DNA of 25,892 bases from CAXRGH01 sp964230195 (GTDB lineage Bacteria; Pseudomonadota; Gammaproteobacteria; Enterobacterales; Alteromonadaceae). A model generated the notes under the pieces. It worked only from the letters and a program-made list of their open reading frames with translations. It searched no databases and was not told the origin of the DNA. A program made the translations under genes and the position numbers. Within the stretch, counting starts at the first letter, position 1, and each line of letters starts with the position of its first letter. Positions 1-7,815 of the stretch are shown piece after piece. The DNA is taken from assembly GCA_964230195.1 (NCBI GenBank), contig CAXRGH010000157.1, positions 1-25,892 of the forward strand, written 5' to 3'.

Positions 1-1031
1 AAGACATGCTGCCTCATCATAATACATCGCCGACAATATCTGATGATTATCAAAATTTCTTGTCATTATGTAGCCATGAATTTTTTCATACCTGGCACGT
101 CAAACGCATTAAACCGGACGTCTTTTATAACCTATCACTCCAGCAAGAAGTCTACACTGAACAGCTTTGGTTATTTGAGGGGATCACCTCTTACTATGAT
201 GACCTTTCCCTCAATACTACACAGGTTGTTGACGAAAAAGCCTATCTAAAAGTGCTTTCGAAAGAGTTAACTCGTTTATTAAGAAACCATGGCCAACAAA
301 ATCAAACAGTGACTGAGTCGAGTTTCAATGCGTGGACTAAATTTTATAAACAAGATGAGAATGCAACCAACGCAATTGTCAGCTACTACAATAAAGGAGC
401 CATCATTGCACTTTGTATTGACCTGTATATTCGTCAGCAAACCACCAATGAGTATTCGCTAAAATCCGTGATGCAGGCCTTTTGGAATGGTTACTTAAGC
501 AATGACGGAGGCACGCGCATTGACTCCATGCAACGCATGACACAAACGGTTACCGGTGTGAATATTGACGAGCTATTGCATTCAGCTTTGTACACAACAG
601 AAACATTACCCTACGAAGCCTTATTGAAAAATGTTGGTGTAGGTTGCGACTACTACGCAAGTGAAGATATGCAGGACACTGGGGGTGCTAACAAGCAGTC
701 TTCAGCAATCAATTATTTTGGCGCAAACTATCAGGCAAATGCGATGGGAGTATTGATCAAGTCGGTCCATTTCGAAAGCCCAGCAGAAAGCGCTGGATTA
801 AAGGCGGAAGACATTTTGCTTGCAGTTCAAGGTGAACAAATTACTCAAAAAACCTTACAGCCCACACTAAATGCCTATCAAACAGGAAAGTCGGTTGAAC
901 TTCACTTATTCAGACGAGGGCAAATGAAGCAGTTTACTATGCCTCTTATAGCACCTCCTAACAATGCAGTGCGGTTGATCATTGAAGACAAAAATAAAGC
1001 GCAAACTTGGTTGCGCTTTAGTGATGCGTGA
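1..1031 (+). CDS. M61-family (glycyl aminopeptidase-like) metallopeptidase with C-terminal PDZ domain, 5' partial
   Basis: The frame is open from the window edge, so the N-terminal part is missing. Numbering from the first visible Met (base 6), the zinc motif HEFFH is at residues 24-28, followed by TWHVKRIKP. The third ligand is probably Glu58 in LWLFEGITSYY. This spacing and the segment SYYNKGAIIALCIDL (about 126-140) are typical of peptidase family M61. A PDZ domain follows at about 247-313 (GVLIKSV, then SPAESAGLKAEDILLAVQG). Family members are zinc aminopeptidases with a preference for N-terminal Gly or Ala; the true substrate here is unknown. The gene runs convergently into the M23 gene, with only 8 bases between stop codons. 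Its last codons also encode a hairpin that looks like the terminator for the opposite strand. Confidence 0.9.
   Translation, partial: DMLPHHNTSPTISDDYQNFLSLCSHEFFHTWHVKRIKPDVFYNLSLQQEVYTEQLWLFEGITSYYDDLSLNTTQVVDEKAYLKVLSKELTRLLRNHGQQNQTVTESSFNAWTKFYKQDENATNAIVSYYNKGAIIALCIDLYIRQQTTNEYSLKSVMQAFWNGYLSNDGGTRIDSMQRMTQTVTGVNIDELLHSALYTTETLPYEALLKNVGVGCDYYASEDMQDTGGANKQSSAINYFGANYQANAMGVLIKSVHFESPAESAGLKAEDILLAVQGEQITQKTLQPTLNAYQTGKSVELHLFRRGQMKQFTMPLIAPPNNAVRLIIEDKNKAQTWLRFSDA
984..1020 (-). terminator. Intrinsic terminator of the M23 operon, inside the M61 coding end
   Basis: A perfect 10-bp stem (995-1004 with 1011-1020, core AAAGCGCAA/TTGCGCTTT) has a 6-base loop. Read on the minus strand it is followed by ATTTTTG, a U-rich tail. 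It lies 20 bases past the M23 stop codon. The plus-strand side has no U-tract, so it should act on leftward transcripts only. Confidence 0.7.
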
Positions 1032-1039
1032 CGGTGCTG

Positions 1040-1861
1040 TTAACGTTCGCGGCGTGGCGGTACCAGTAACTCTGGGTCGAGTCTCTCTTTAAACCAGTTG
1101 ATGCGCCAGTCCAAGTGAGCACCCGTCACACGTCCTGTTGCTCCAATGTCTGCGATACGTTGACCTTGAGAGACGGTATCACCAACCTTTACGTGAATCG
1201 CATTCAAATGAATGAAGGTAGACGAAATACCATATCCGTGATCGATTAATAGTGTACCGCCAGAATAGTACATATCAGAAACCGCAAGGGTCACAATACC
1301 GCTTGCTGGCGCTATCACTGGCGTTCCAACTGGAGCCGCAACATCAACCCCATAATGAGGGCGCTTCGGTACATCATTAAGTACACGTTGACTACCGTAA
1401 ACTCCACTAATCCTTCCTTCTGCCGGCCAAATAAACGTCTCGAGAAAACCTTCTAGGCGCGAGGAAATTTTTCGAGCGACGGCTACTTGGATATTGTCTT
1501 GCTTTATTCGTTCCAATACCTCTGCCGGAGGGGATACCATCTTTGACGGTAAACCATTGATTCGCTGAATATCATAGTCGCGCTGTTTGACTGATATAAG
1601 GTGCACTGCACGATTACCTTCGCTGTCGACAACAACCAAATTGAATTCAGGCGCAGCCTCTCTGCCAACACCAAATACAAATGTTCCGGAGTCGGTTTGC
1701 TCTAGTAAGCGTTCACCAACATAAACTTTCTCGCCAGGACTCGCTTGACCGATGATCATGCCCCCCTGAACGGTTACTTTAGAAACGTTTACCGCGTGAG
1801 CTAACACCGGTAAAAACAATCCAACAACCACTAATCCCTTAAGCACTCTCAACGATCGCAC
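1040..1861 (-). CDS. Exported M23-family (LytM-type) peptidase
   Basis: A 273-residue protein with a signal peptide (about 1-23, ending AHA). A small beta-rich N-terminal region (25-95, GQASPGEKVYVGERLL) is followed by a linker and a LytM/M23 domain (about 145-262). The first metal motif HYGVD is present (His169, Asp173), and His218 lies in STFIHLN. The usual final H-x-H motif reads H249-L-D251, so the expected third zinc ligand is Asp. M23 enzymes cut peptidoglycan cross-bridges or stems; a close zinc-site variant could still be active or could be a regulatory pseudoenzyme. The start is GTG at 1861 with AGGT/AGGGAG upstream. It overlaps the 3' end of the pterin-synthase-like gene by 23 bases, so the two are almost certainly co-transcribed and possibly translationally coupled. 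Confidence 0.85.
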   Translation of the reverse strand: MRSLRVLKGLVVVGLFLPVLAHAVNVSKVTVQGGMIIGQASPGEKVYVGERLLEQTDSGTFVFGVGREAAPEFNLVVVDSEGNRAVHLISVKQRDYDIQRINGLPSKMVSPPAEVLERIKQDNIQVAVARKISSRLEGFLETFIWPAEGRISGVYGSQRVLNDVPKRPHYGVDVAAPVGTPVIAPASGIVTLAVSDMYYSGGTLLIDHGYGISSTFIHLNAIHVKVGDTVSQGQRIADIGATGRVTGAHLDWRINWFKERLDPELLVPPRRER

Positions 1862-2726
1862 CTTTACCTACTCCCTCAAACGCCATCACCTGATACTTTC
1901 CTTCAGGTTTGATTTTTTCCTGCTCACTCAACATATACTGAGCCAAACACTCAACCGTTGAATCTGTATCAATGACTTCACACTCTTTGCGACTGATTGC
2001 CATACTAAACTCTCCTTGAGAAGCCTCATAGGTAAAACACACATGAGTTTCATCTACTACCAGAGCGCCTTGCTCACCAATCCAAGGGTACTGCTCGGCA
2101 GAAATAATATCTTCCGTTGTTCCAATATAAATGTCACACCAGCGTTCTGCCCAATAAATCTGCCAATCAATACTTTCAACACCATTTTCAAAAACAGTGA
2201 CTTTTGAGCGATGACCATGGGCAATGCGTTGACAGTTACCGTCATGTTTTTTCAGACCATGAGTGTAATGGTAATAAGGTGTGTTGATGACTTCTTCTCT
2301 CAATTTCAAGGTAATACCATCAACATTTTCAGGCAAATGGGTAGCGATAATCTGACGTAAGTAATCACTCACTGACTGCATATTAACTTCATCAGAATAT
2401 ACAAACGCATAAGCTTCGGGTGGGCAATGTAAATGGATTGAGCATTGCTCAGGGCGCAAGAAATCAACGGCAACATTACCATCTGATAAATTCCGATGAA
2501 TTTTTGTGAAGCTATGCTCGGCAGGAATTAATAGTTTATGGTCAACGTATTCGTCAATCAGATATTTGAGCTGCTTTTTGACCTTGCCAAAGTCCAAAAC
2601 CATACTCTCTTCGTTGAGACTTCCCTGAAGTATCACATCAACTATCCAACTCTCTCCTACCATCCCTCTTTTCGGACATAAATAGGAAAAATCCATAACA
2701 GTTAAGTCATTTACAAACAACTGCAT
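1839..2726 (-). CDS. Two-domain 6-pyruvoyltetrahydropterin / 6-carboxytetrahydropterin synthase (QueD)-like protein
   Basis: About 295 residues, twice the length of QueD, and read here as two tandem T-fold units. Numbering from the ATG at 2726, domain 1 (about 1-150) has the family helix starting DFGKVKKQLK and an Asp62-His63 pair in YVDHKLLIP, but Gly-Glu-Ser stands where HGH should be. Domain 2 (about 150-295) has THGL (His156), Cys165 in DGNCQRIAHGH, zinc-type His170/His172 and a late Glu284, but no Asp-His pair. PTPS enzymes use Cys from one subunit and Asp-His from its neighbour, so the fusion may keep one composite active site. Pterin or queuosine-precursor chemistry is inferred; the substrate is not determined. 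A TTG at 2735 (AAGG just upstream) is an alternative start. Confidence 0.72.
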   Translation of the reverse strand: MQLFVNDLTVMDFSYLCPKRGMVGESWIVDVILQGSLNEESMVLDFGKVKKQLKYLIDEYVDHKLLIPAEHSFTKIHRNLSDGNVAVDFLRPEQCSIHLHCPPEAYAFVYSDEVNMQSVSDYLRQIIATHLPENVDGITLKLREEVINTPYYHYTHGLKKHDGNCQRIAHGHRSKVTVFENGVESIDWQIYWAERWCDIYIGTTEDIISAEQYPWIGEQGALVVDETHVCFTYEASQGEFSMAISRKECEVIDTDSTVECLAQYMLSEQEKIKPEGKYQVMAFEGVGKGAIVESA

Positions 2727-2773
2727 ATAATTCAATACACCTTACACTCGTGTGTGTTAATTCCAATCTTAGA

Positions 2774-2824
2774 CTATCCGTCCACTATATCACGGTTACC
2801 AGCCATTTTATCTAGCCGAGACAT
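2774..2824 (-). CDS. Putative 16-residue micro-ORF between yejK and the pterin-synthase-like gene
   Basis: ATG at 2824 sits 6 bases after a consensus AGGAG (2831-2835), which overlaps the yejK stop codon (TAG GAG). The predicted peptide is MSRLDKMAGNRDIVDG, ending in TAG. This is one of the best ribosome-binding sites in the window and it leads to no other gene. It could be a real small protein, a leader or coupling peptide for the next gene (about 50 bases on), or a remnant of a longer gene. I do not recognise the peptide. Confidence 0.35.
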   Translation of the reverse strand: MSRLDKMAGNRDIVDG

Positions 2825-2833
2825 CAAAAACTC

Positions 2834-3835
2834 CTAGTGGCGCGTCAACTGATCTTTCAAGTTTGGCGGCAACCCAACCACGGTTAACGTGTCTGTTTGT
2901 GGATCATAAGTAATAGAATCCCCTAGTCGAGTACGGTCAAAACTAATGGATAAACCGCCTCCCGAGCCAGAAAATTTAGTCAAAGATTTCACTGCGGTTT
3001 TGTCGGCTTGAAACGCAGATTCAAGGGGCGCCTCTTGAGACTCAACAAACTGCTGAAAGTTAGCGCTCTCACTCGACGGTAATTTATCCGATAGTTCTGC
3101 AATCACAACCTGCTCTTGATTATCTGATTTCTCATGGTAGTAATCACTTACCCACTGGCGAGTTTCTTGTTTTTCCATGGGATCTAATTGCTCAGCGGCT
3201 AGGTACTCTTCAACGCTTTGTACCAGCTGTTTATTCTGCTGTTTAACATCGACCTTCTCTTCACAACCAACAAAGTCCATGAAGAAATCAGCAACCTTTC
3301 TCCCCATCAGACCTTTTATAAAGCTCATATAACGATTGTCTTCTGATTGAACACGCATTGCGGTCAAATCTAATCGTAACGCTAACTGCATTTTCGCCAA
3401 ATCGAGATGATCACGCTGATGCAACTCGAGATCGCGGTTAATTTCCACGTGAGCCTTGGTGTTGAGTAAAGTGATCATCAAGTAATCGGTAGCGAGATAT
3501 TGATAATGACTAAATATCAAAAATCCTGTTTCGGTTTTGCCTTGCTCAGCAAGCGTTTTGATCAAAAGCTCAGAGGTATCTAAACTGAATTGATAAAAAT
3601 ACTCTGGCTCATCCATCACACGAGACAAAGCTGACTTAAACGTCAAGTTCCCCTCTTCAGCAAAACCACCAACGCCTTTACCTGGTTTGGCATTGAAGAC
3701 ATTGTTCAATTGTTCTGCTAAGCCTTGAATATCAGGCGTAACATCGTAACAATCGGGTCTCGGTGCTATCACTAACTTACCATCTTCATTAACCACTATT
3801 TGGTGAACCACAAAATGATGGATTTCTGCGCTCAT
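2834..3835 (-). CDS. yejK: Nucleoid-associated protein YejK (NdpA family)
   Basis: 333 residues, close to the 335 of E. coli YejK. The N-terminus MSAEIHHFVVHQIVVNEDGK, the central MSFIKGLMGRKVADFFMDFVGCEE (about 170-193) and the C-terminal SITYDPQTDTLTVVGLPPNLKDQL are characteristic of the 37-kDa nucleoid-associated protein family. The protein binds the bacterial nucleoid; its exact role is unsettled. Start ATG at 3835 is preceded by AGAGGT at good spacing. It is divergent from yejL-yejM across 115 bases, an arrangement common in Vibrio, Shewanella and enterobacteria. Nothing in the sequence suggests damage. Confidence 0.95.
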   Translation of the reverse strand: MSAEIHHFVVHQIVVNEDGKLVIAPRPDCYDVTPDIQGLAEQLNNVFNAKPGKGVGGFAEEGNLTFKSALSRVMDEPEYFYQFSLDTSELLIKTLAEQGKTETGFLIFSHYQYLATDYLMITLLNTKAHVEINRDLELHQRDHLDLAKMQLALRLDLTAMRVQSEDNRYMSFIKGLMGRKVADFFMDFVGCEEKVDVKQQNKQLVQSVEEYLAAEQLDPMEKQETRQWVSDYYHEKSDNQEQVVIAELSDKLPSSESANFQQFVESQEAPLESAFQADKTAVKSLTKFSGSGGGLSISFDRTRLGDSITYDPQTDTLTVVGLPPNLKDQLTRH

Positions 3836-3892
3836 TAATATGACCTCTTTTTTGTAATCTAATGCTCAACGCATTTTACACGAATTACTGGA

Positions 3893-3914
3893 GTAGCGAG
3901 ACATTACTTGCTAC
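3893..3914. promoter_or_regulatory. Inverted repeat in the yejK/yejL divergent promoter region
   Basis: GTAGCGAG (3893-3900) and CTTGCTAC (3907-3914) form an 8-bp dyad with one G-T pair and a 6-base spacer. It lies midway between two divergent genes, a place typical for an operator, but no known regulator site is recognised. Confidence 0.25.
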
Positions 3915-3950
3915 CATATTTTTAGTTGAAAAATTCAGAGCTTAAGCATT

Positions 3951-4172
3951 ATGCCACAAACATCAAAATATACCGACGAGCAGTTTGAAGCAGTCACCAA
4001 CGATATCATCGCTTCATTAGAAAAACACAATGCCAACCGCGATTTGTCTTTAATGGTGTTGGGGAATCTCGTCACACAAATTTTTGAACATCAATTTTCA
4101 GACGAAGCACGTCAACAGGCAGTAGAGACGTTCACCAATGTATTGAAGAAAAGCATAAAATTACCACGTTAG
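3951..4172 (+). CDS. yejL: UPF0352 / DUF1414 small protein YejL
   Basis: 73 residues (E. coli YejL is 75). The sequence MPQTSKYTDEQFEAVTNDII, then LEKHNANRDLSLMVLGNLVTQIF, matches the YejL family. It is a soluble all-helical protein of unknown function that nearly always sits directly upstream of yejM. Here 7 bases separate its stop from the yejM start, so the two form an operon. The SD is weak. The conserved pairing suggests a link with YejM in lipid A control, but that is inference. Confidence 0.93.
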   Translation: MPQTSKYTDEQFEAVTNDIIASLEKHNANRDLSLMVLGNLVTQIFEHQFSDEARQQAVETFTNVLKKSIKLPR

Positions 4173-4179
4173 CGTTACT

Positions 4180-5721
4180 ATGATTTACACTCAACAAAAA
4201 TCTGAAGCCCTGCAAGAACGAAAACTCACGTGGACCCATTGGTTCGCGTTTATCAACCTCATCATCAGTATATTTATTGCCTCGCTTTATGCCATCAGTG
4301 TCCCATTACCCGATTCCATCATTGGCAATATCTATTTGCTGACCAATTGGCTGGGCCATATGAGTTTTCTGACGTTTGTATTTTTTGTTGTTCTGATATT
4401 ACCGGTTTGTTACCTCAATACATCAACACGATTTCTTCGTGCCTGGGCTGCACTGGTTGCTGCTACCGGGGTAGCGATGCTCGCCATTGATAGCTTGTTC
4501 TATATCCAAACTGGATTTCACATGAGCACCAACGACGCTGACGCACTGAGGCAACAAGCATCAGAAGCTGCTCAACAAGTCAGTTTACAGTACATCGGAT
4601 ATTTGATTGTTATGTTGATCGTTTGGCTGTCTTTGCAACTTGCGATTGCCAACGCATTATGGAAACGCCTGGACCGTTTACGCGCCATTCGGGGAATTCG
4701 GCTTGCTCCGACGATATTTGTGGTGTGTTTCTGTGTTAGCCATACTCTACATATGTGGGCCGACGCCAAGTTCTACCGGCCAATTTTACAACAAGACGAC
4801 ATGTTCCCCCTTTCCTACCCACTCACCGCTAAAACGATGATGGCAAATTACGGATTAATGGATCTACAACAACACAAACAACAACGAAATTTACAATTTG
4901 ATACCACTATTACGGATACTCAATACCCGCTTTCACCTGTCTACTGCGCGATTAATGACGCGCCTATTACACTATTAATGGTATCAGAATGGCCTGAGGA
5001 ACCATCTCCTCTTGTGACGACCTTAACCTCTTACACGAGCCACTATGATATGGCCTCCACTGAAGTTGGTTCAGTGTTCAACACTCTCTACTCAGCACCA
5101 GAGCTATATATGGATGCTTTCAACAAGCGTCTGCCGCTATTCGTAGACCTTCCGCGTCAACTTGGATTTACCGTTAACCTTTATCAACACCAAGCATTAT
5201 TGAATCAGTCAATATTGAATGGGTTCAACGTCAGTTACGACAGTTTCAAACAAACCATTGGACAACAAAAAAACTTGTCTATCGGGGTTATTAGCTGGGC
5301 TGAATTAATGCAACTGCTGCCTAATGTGGAAGCTGGACAGGGGACGGTAGTCATCACGTCAATCGCGCCGCAGCAACAAGCGAAACTATACACCAATCTT
5401 CCTATCCAAACGGGCGATAAATACTTAAGCCAACACATGGATATAGTGCCCAGTATTCTTTGGGAGGCTGGTTGTAAAGCAGATGCAAGATACTACAGCG
5501 TGGGTACGAACGTAATCAACAATCAACAAACATGGATAATAAACAGTCATAGCGAAGGCGCTGTGTTGCAAACGGCGGACATGCGATTAGTCATTTACCA
5601 GAATGGCTATCATTCGGCATCATCCTTGGATGGCAACCCCAAGACACTTAGCGTGTTACCCATAAAAGAGTTGAAACAAGGAATGGCAAGACTGACGCAA
5701 TTTGTCAAACCAAGGCCGTAG
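4180..5721 (+). CDS. yejM: YejM/PbgA (LapC)-like inner-membrane protein with reduced sulfatase-type domain
   Basis: 513 residues against about 586 in E. coli. Five N-terminal membrane segments (about 20-42, 54-78, 85-110, 136-158, 172-190) lead to the family signature FYRPI...DMFPLSYPLTAKTMMANYGLMD (198-228). The periplasmic alkaline-phosphatase-like domain is recognisable but eroded: TLLMVSEW (264-271) replaces the LLITVDG metal-binding strand, the nucleophile region reads MASTEVGSVF, and the central part is shorter than usual by about 70 residues. E. coli YejM senses periplasmic lipopolysaccharide and controls LpxC turnover through LapB, and is not thought to act as an enzyme. A sensor role is therefore still plausible. 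Its 3' end overlaps the convergent rlmA by 17 bases. No SD is evident, so coupling to yejL is likely. Confidence 0.85.
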   Translation: MIYTQQKSEALQERKLTWTHWFAFINLIISIFIASLYAISVPLPDSIIGNIYLLTNWLGHMSFLTFVFFVVLILPVCYLNTSTRFLRAWAALVAATGVAMLAIDSLFYIQTGFHMSTNDADALRQQASEAAQQVSLQYIGYLIVMLIVWLSLQLAIANALWKRLDRLRAIRGIRLAPTIFVVCFCVSHTLHMWADAKFYRPILQQDDMFPLSYPLTAKTMMANYGLMDLQQHKQQRNLQFDTTITDTQYPLSPVYCAINDAPITLLMVSEWPEEPSPLVTTLTSYTSHYDMASTEVGSVFNTLYSAPELYMDAFNKRLPLFVDLPRQLGFTVNLYQHQALLNQSILNGFNVSYDSFKQTIGQQKNLSIGVISWAELMQLLPNVEAGQGTVVITSIAPQQQAKLYTNLPIQTGDKYLSQHMDIVPSILWEAGCKADARYYSVGTNVINNQQTWIINSHSEGAVLQTADMRLVIYQNGYHSASSLDGNPKTLSVLPIKELKQGMARLTQFVKPRP

Positions 5722-6538
5722 CGCATTTTCGATAGATGGTAATGACGAAATCGGCCGTTAGTATGTCCATACAATCTAACACTTGGTCACGTCGCTCGTC
5801 TTGAACTTTCCAAAAATACGGTGTCATCATCAACAGCGATAGACGGTCGTCATTGTTTTTCAGTTGCATATCAAAAGACAAAGAAATGGTATCTTCAATC
5901 AATAATTGCGGATGAGAGGCTGGCCGTGGGTGGTTTTCATCCGGCGTGTCATAAATTGCCTGTTTCAATTGCTTTAAGTGACTCGGTCCGGGTTCTACGC
6001 TCAGCCACAAACCGCCCTCCATCAAGACTCTGTTGACTTCTTCTGGATTTGCAGGCGCAAAAACTTGAACGATACTACTCATGGTTTCGTCTGCAACGGG
6101 TAGTTGAAAACTACTGGCAACACAAAAACTGTGACTTTTATATTTTTTTGCAGCTTTTTGAATAGCGACTTTTGCAATGTCATTACCGCTCGCATTAACG
6201 GAAAATCCTGCGTTTGATAGTTGTTCGGCAATGGTCGCCAAATAATATCCTTCACCACAACCGAGATCATGCAGCATGATAGATGAATGTGTGTTTAATG
6301 TTTCCAGCGTTGATGACAATTTCAGTGCTAGTGGCTCGTAATAACCGCGCGACAAAAACTCTCGCCGAGCGTTAACCATTTGCTTGCTGTCCCCTGGCAC
6401 CTTACTTTTTTTGAATTGCACGGGTTGCAGATTCACGTACCCTTCTTTTGCGCGGTCAAAAACGTGCTTGTTTTCACAACACCACTGCTTGTCCACTAAC
6501 TTAAGGGGTTCGCCGCACAAAGGACATTGCCAATCCAT
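5705..6538 (-). CDS. rlmA: 23S rRNA (guanine-N1)-methyltransferase RlmA
   Basis: 277 residues. The N-terminal zinc ribbon has CPLC (Cys5, Cys8), Cys21 and His25, the same positions as in E. coli RlmA(I). It is followed by the family stretch FDRAKEGYVNLQPVQ and the loop KVPGDSKQMVNARREFLSRGYY. The SAM-binding motif DLGCGEGYY is at 91-99. RlmA(I) methylates N1 of G745 in helix 35 of 23S rRNA near the peptide exit tunnel. Start ATG at 6538 has GAGG six bases upstream. The gene is monocistronic by position and convergent with yejM, with overlapping 3' ends. Confidence 0.93.
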   Translation of the reverse strand: MDWQCPLCGEPLKLVDKQWCCENKHVFDRAKEGYVNLQPVQFKKSKVPGDSKQMVNARREFLSRGYYEPLALKLSSTLETLNTHSSIMLHDLGCGEGYYLATIAEQLSNAGFSVNASGNDIAKVAIQKAAKKYKSHSFCVASSFQLPVADETMSSIVQVFAPANPEEVNRVLMEGGLWLSVEPGPSHLKQLKQAIYDTPDENHPRPASHPQLLIEDTISLSFDMQLKNNDDRLSLLMMTPYFWKVQDERRDQVLDCMDILTADFVITIYRKCATALV

Positions 6539-6620
6539 AATTACCTCGCCTTTAATAACAAGGCCTAGTGTACCAAATAGAAATTATTAACAACACAAAT
6601 GATACATCAAAGATACAGGA

Positions 6621-7739
6621 TTATGTATTCCCTAAGTCGGCTAAAGGGTTTAACGAGCGCGGCCACACACAAGAAAACAACAATGCGAGGCAATCCGGAG
6701 ATACACTATCAACGCTCTTGTACAACCAGTCTGGATTGTGGTCTTTATCAATCAACTTGGCTCTAACACCTTCAGAGAAGTCATGCAATTCTAGACATCG
6801 GTACACTAAACCTAACTCGTATTGGAAACATTCTGCCAACGTCAGCTCGTCAGGTGTCGCCAGTTGGGTATGAATCAAGTGTAAACTGACAGGTGAGGCT
6901 GAGATAAGTTGTTGCTGTGCTTTTTCCATAAATACAGTATTTGCTTGCCAACTCGCAATGGTATCCAAGCACTCTGCTAAATCACCTGCAGCGGCAAGGG
7001 TGTTTAATTGTTCCTGATAGGGTGCTAGTTCTGAACCAACCGCTGGCTCAGAGCTATGGAATTGGTTGATTAAATCGGAGATTAAACCGCTATCTGCATT
7101 TACATCACCAGATAACGGTAAACGACTAATAGACTGTTTCAATTCTTGTAACATTTCATGTGGGACCAAAAAATCAGCAAACTGATTGTCCATGATATCT
7201 GCGGCATTGATACTGCATCCAGTCATTGCCATCAATTTTGCAACACCAGTATGGATACTTCGCAAAAAAAACGTCCCACCGACGTCAGGGAAAAAGCCAA
7301 TCTGAGATTCAGGCATCGCCAGCGTTGAATGCTCCGTCACCACCCGATGAGAAGCGCCAACCATCAAACCAACACCGCCTCCCATAATAAGCCCATCAGC
7401 AAGCACGACAAGTGGTTTCTCGTAGGTATGAATGAGGTAGTCCAGACGGTATTCTGTTTCAAAGAATTTGATTGCCTCATCAACGCCATAACGACGCGAT
7501 GCTGAAACAGTATGAACCACATCAACTACATCTCCACCGGCACAAAACACTTGCTCACTTTCCGATTCTATCTGCACCGCTGCAATGCTATCGTCTTCAA
7601 GCCACGCTTTTAACTGAACATAGAGAGATTCAACCATATCCCTATTCAATGCATTATGGCGAGATTGTCGAGAAAGCTTAATGAGGCCTAAACGCTTATT
7701 CGAGCCACTTTCAAGAGTGGAAATAACTAAATAACTCAT
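6621..7739 (-). CDS. Enoyl-CoA hydratase/isomerase family protein, 3-hydroxyisobutyryl-CoA hydrolase type
   Basis: 372 residues, the length of 3-hydroxyisobutyryl-CoA hydrolases rather than of ordinary crotonases (about 260). Crotonase features are FCAGGD (65-70) and the oxyanion-hole loop GGGVGLMVGASHRV (120-133). MPES with Glu144 and FFPDVGG with Asp152 match the hydrolase catalytic pair, and the C-terminal half (ECFQYELGLVYRCL, then FSEGVRAKLIDKDHNPDW) is typical of that subfamily. The family reaction is release of free 3-hydroxyisobutyrate from its CoA ester in valine breakdown. Here it stands alone, without acyl-CoA dehydrogenase or hydroxyisobutyrate dehydrogenase neighbours, so the exact substrate is less certain. 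Start ATG at 7739 has a run of G just upstream. Confidence 0.85.
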   Translation of the reverse strand: MSYLVISTLESGSNKRLGLIKLSRQSRHNALNRDMVESLYVQLKAWLEDDSIAAVQIESESEQVFCAGGDVVDVVHTVSASRRYGVDEAIKFFETEYRLDYLIHTYEKPLVVLADGLIMGGGVGLMVGASHRVVTEHSTLAMPESQIGFFPDVGGTFFLRSIHTGVAKLMAMTGCSINAADIMDNQFADFLVPHEMLQELKQSISRLPLSGDVNADSGLISDLINQFHSSEPAVGSELAPYQEQLNTLAAAGDLAECLDTIASWQANTVFMEKAQQQLISASPVSLHLIHTQLATPDELTLAECFQYELGLVYRCLELHDFSEGVRAKLIDKDHNPDWLYKSVDSVSPDCLALLFSCVWPRSLNPLADLGNT

Positions 7740-7815
7740 GAATTCCCCCCAACTAAGGACTAAACAATAGGTCGAAAACTTGTCAAAAACAATAGCTATT
7801 TAGTAGAAACACTAG

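Noticed and set aside
6541..6620. Possible terminator or small gene between rlmA and the hydrolase-like gene
   Set aside because: No stem with a U-tract and no SD-led ORF is visible; only short AT-rich sequence.
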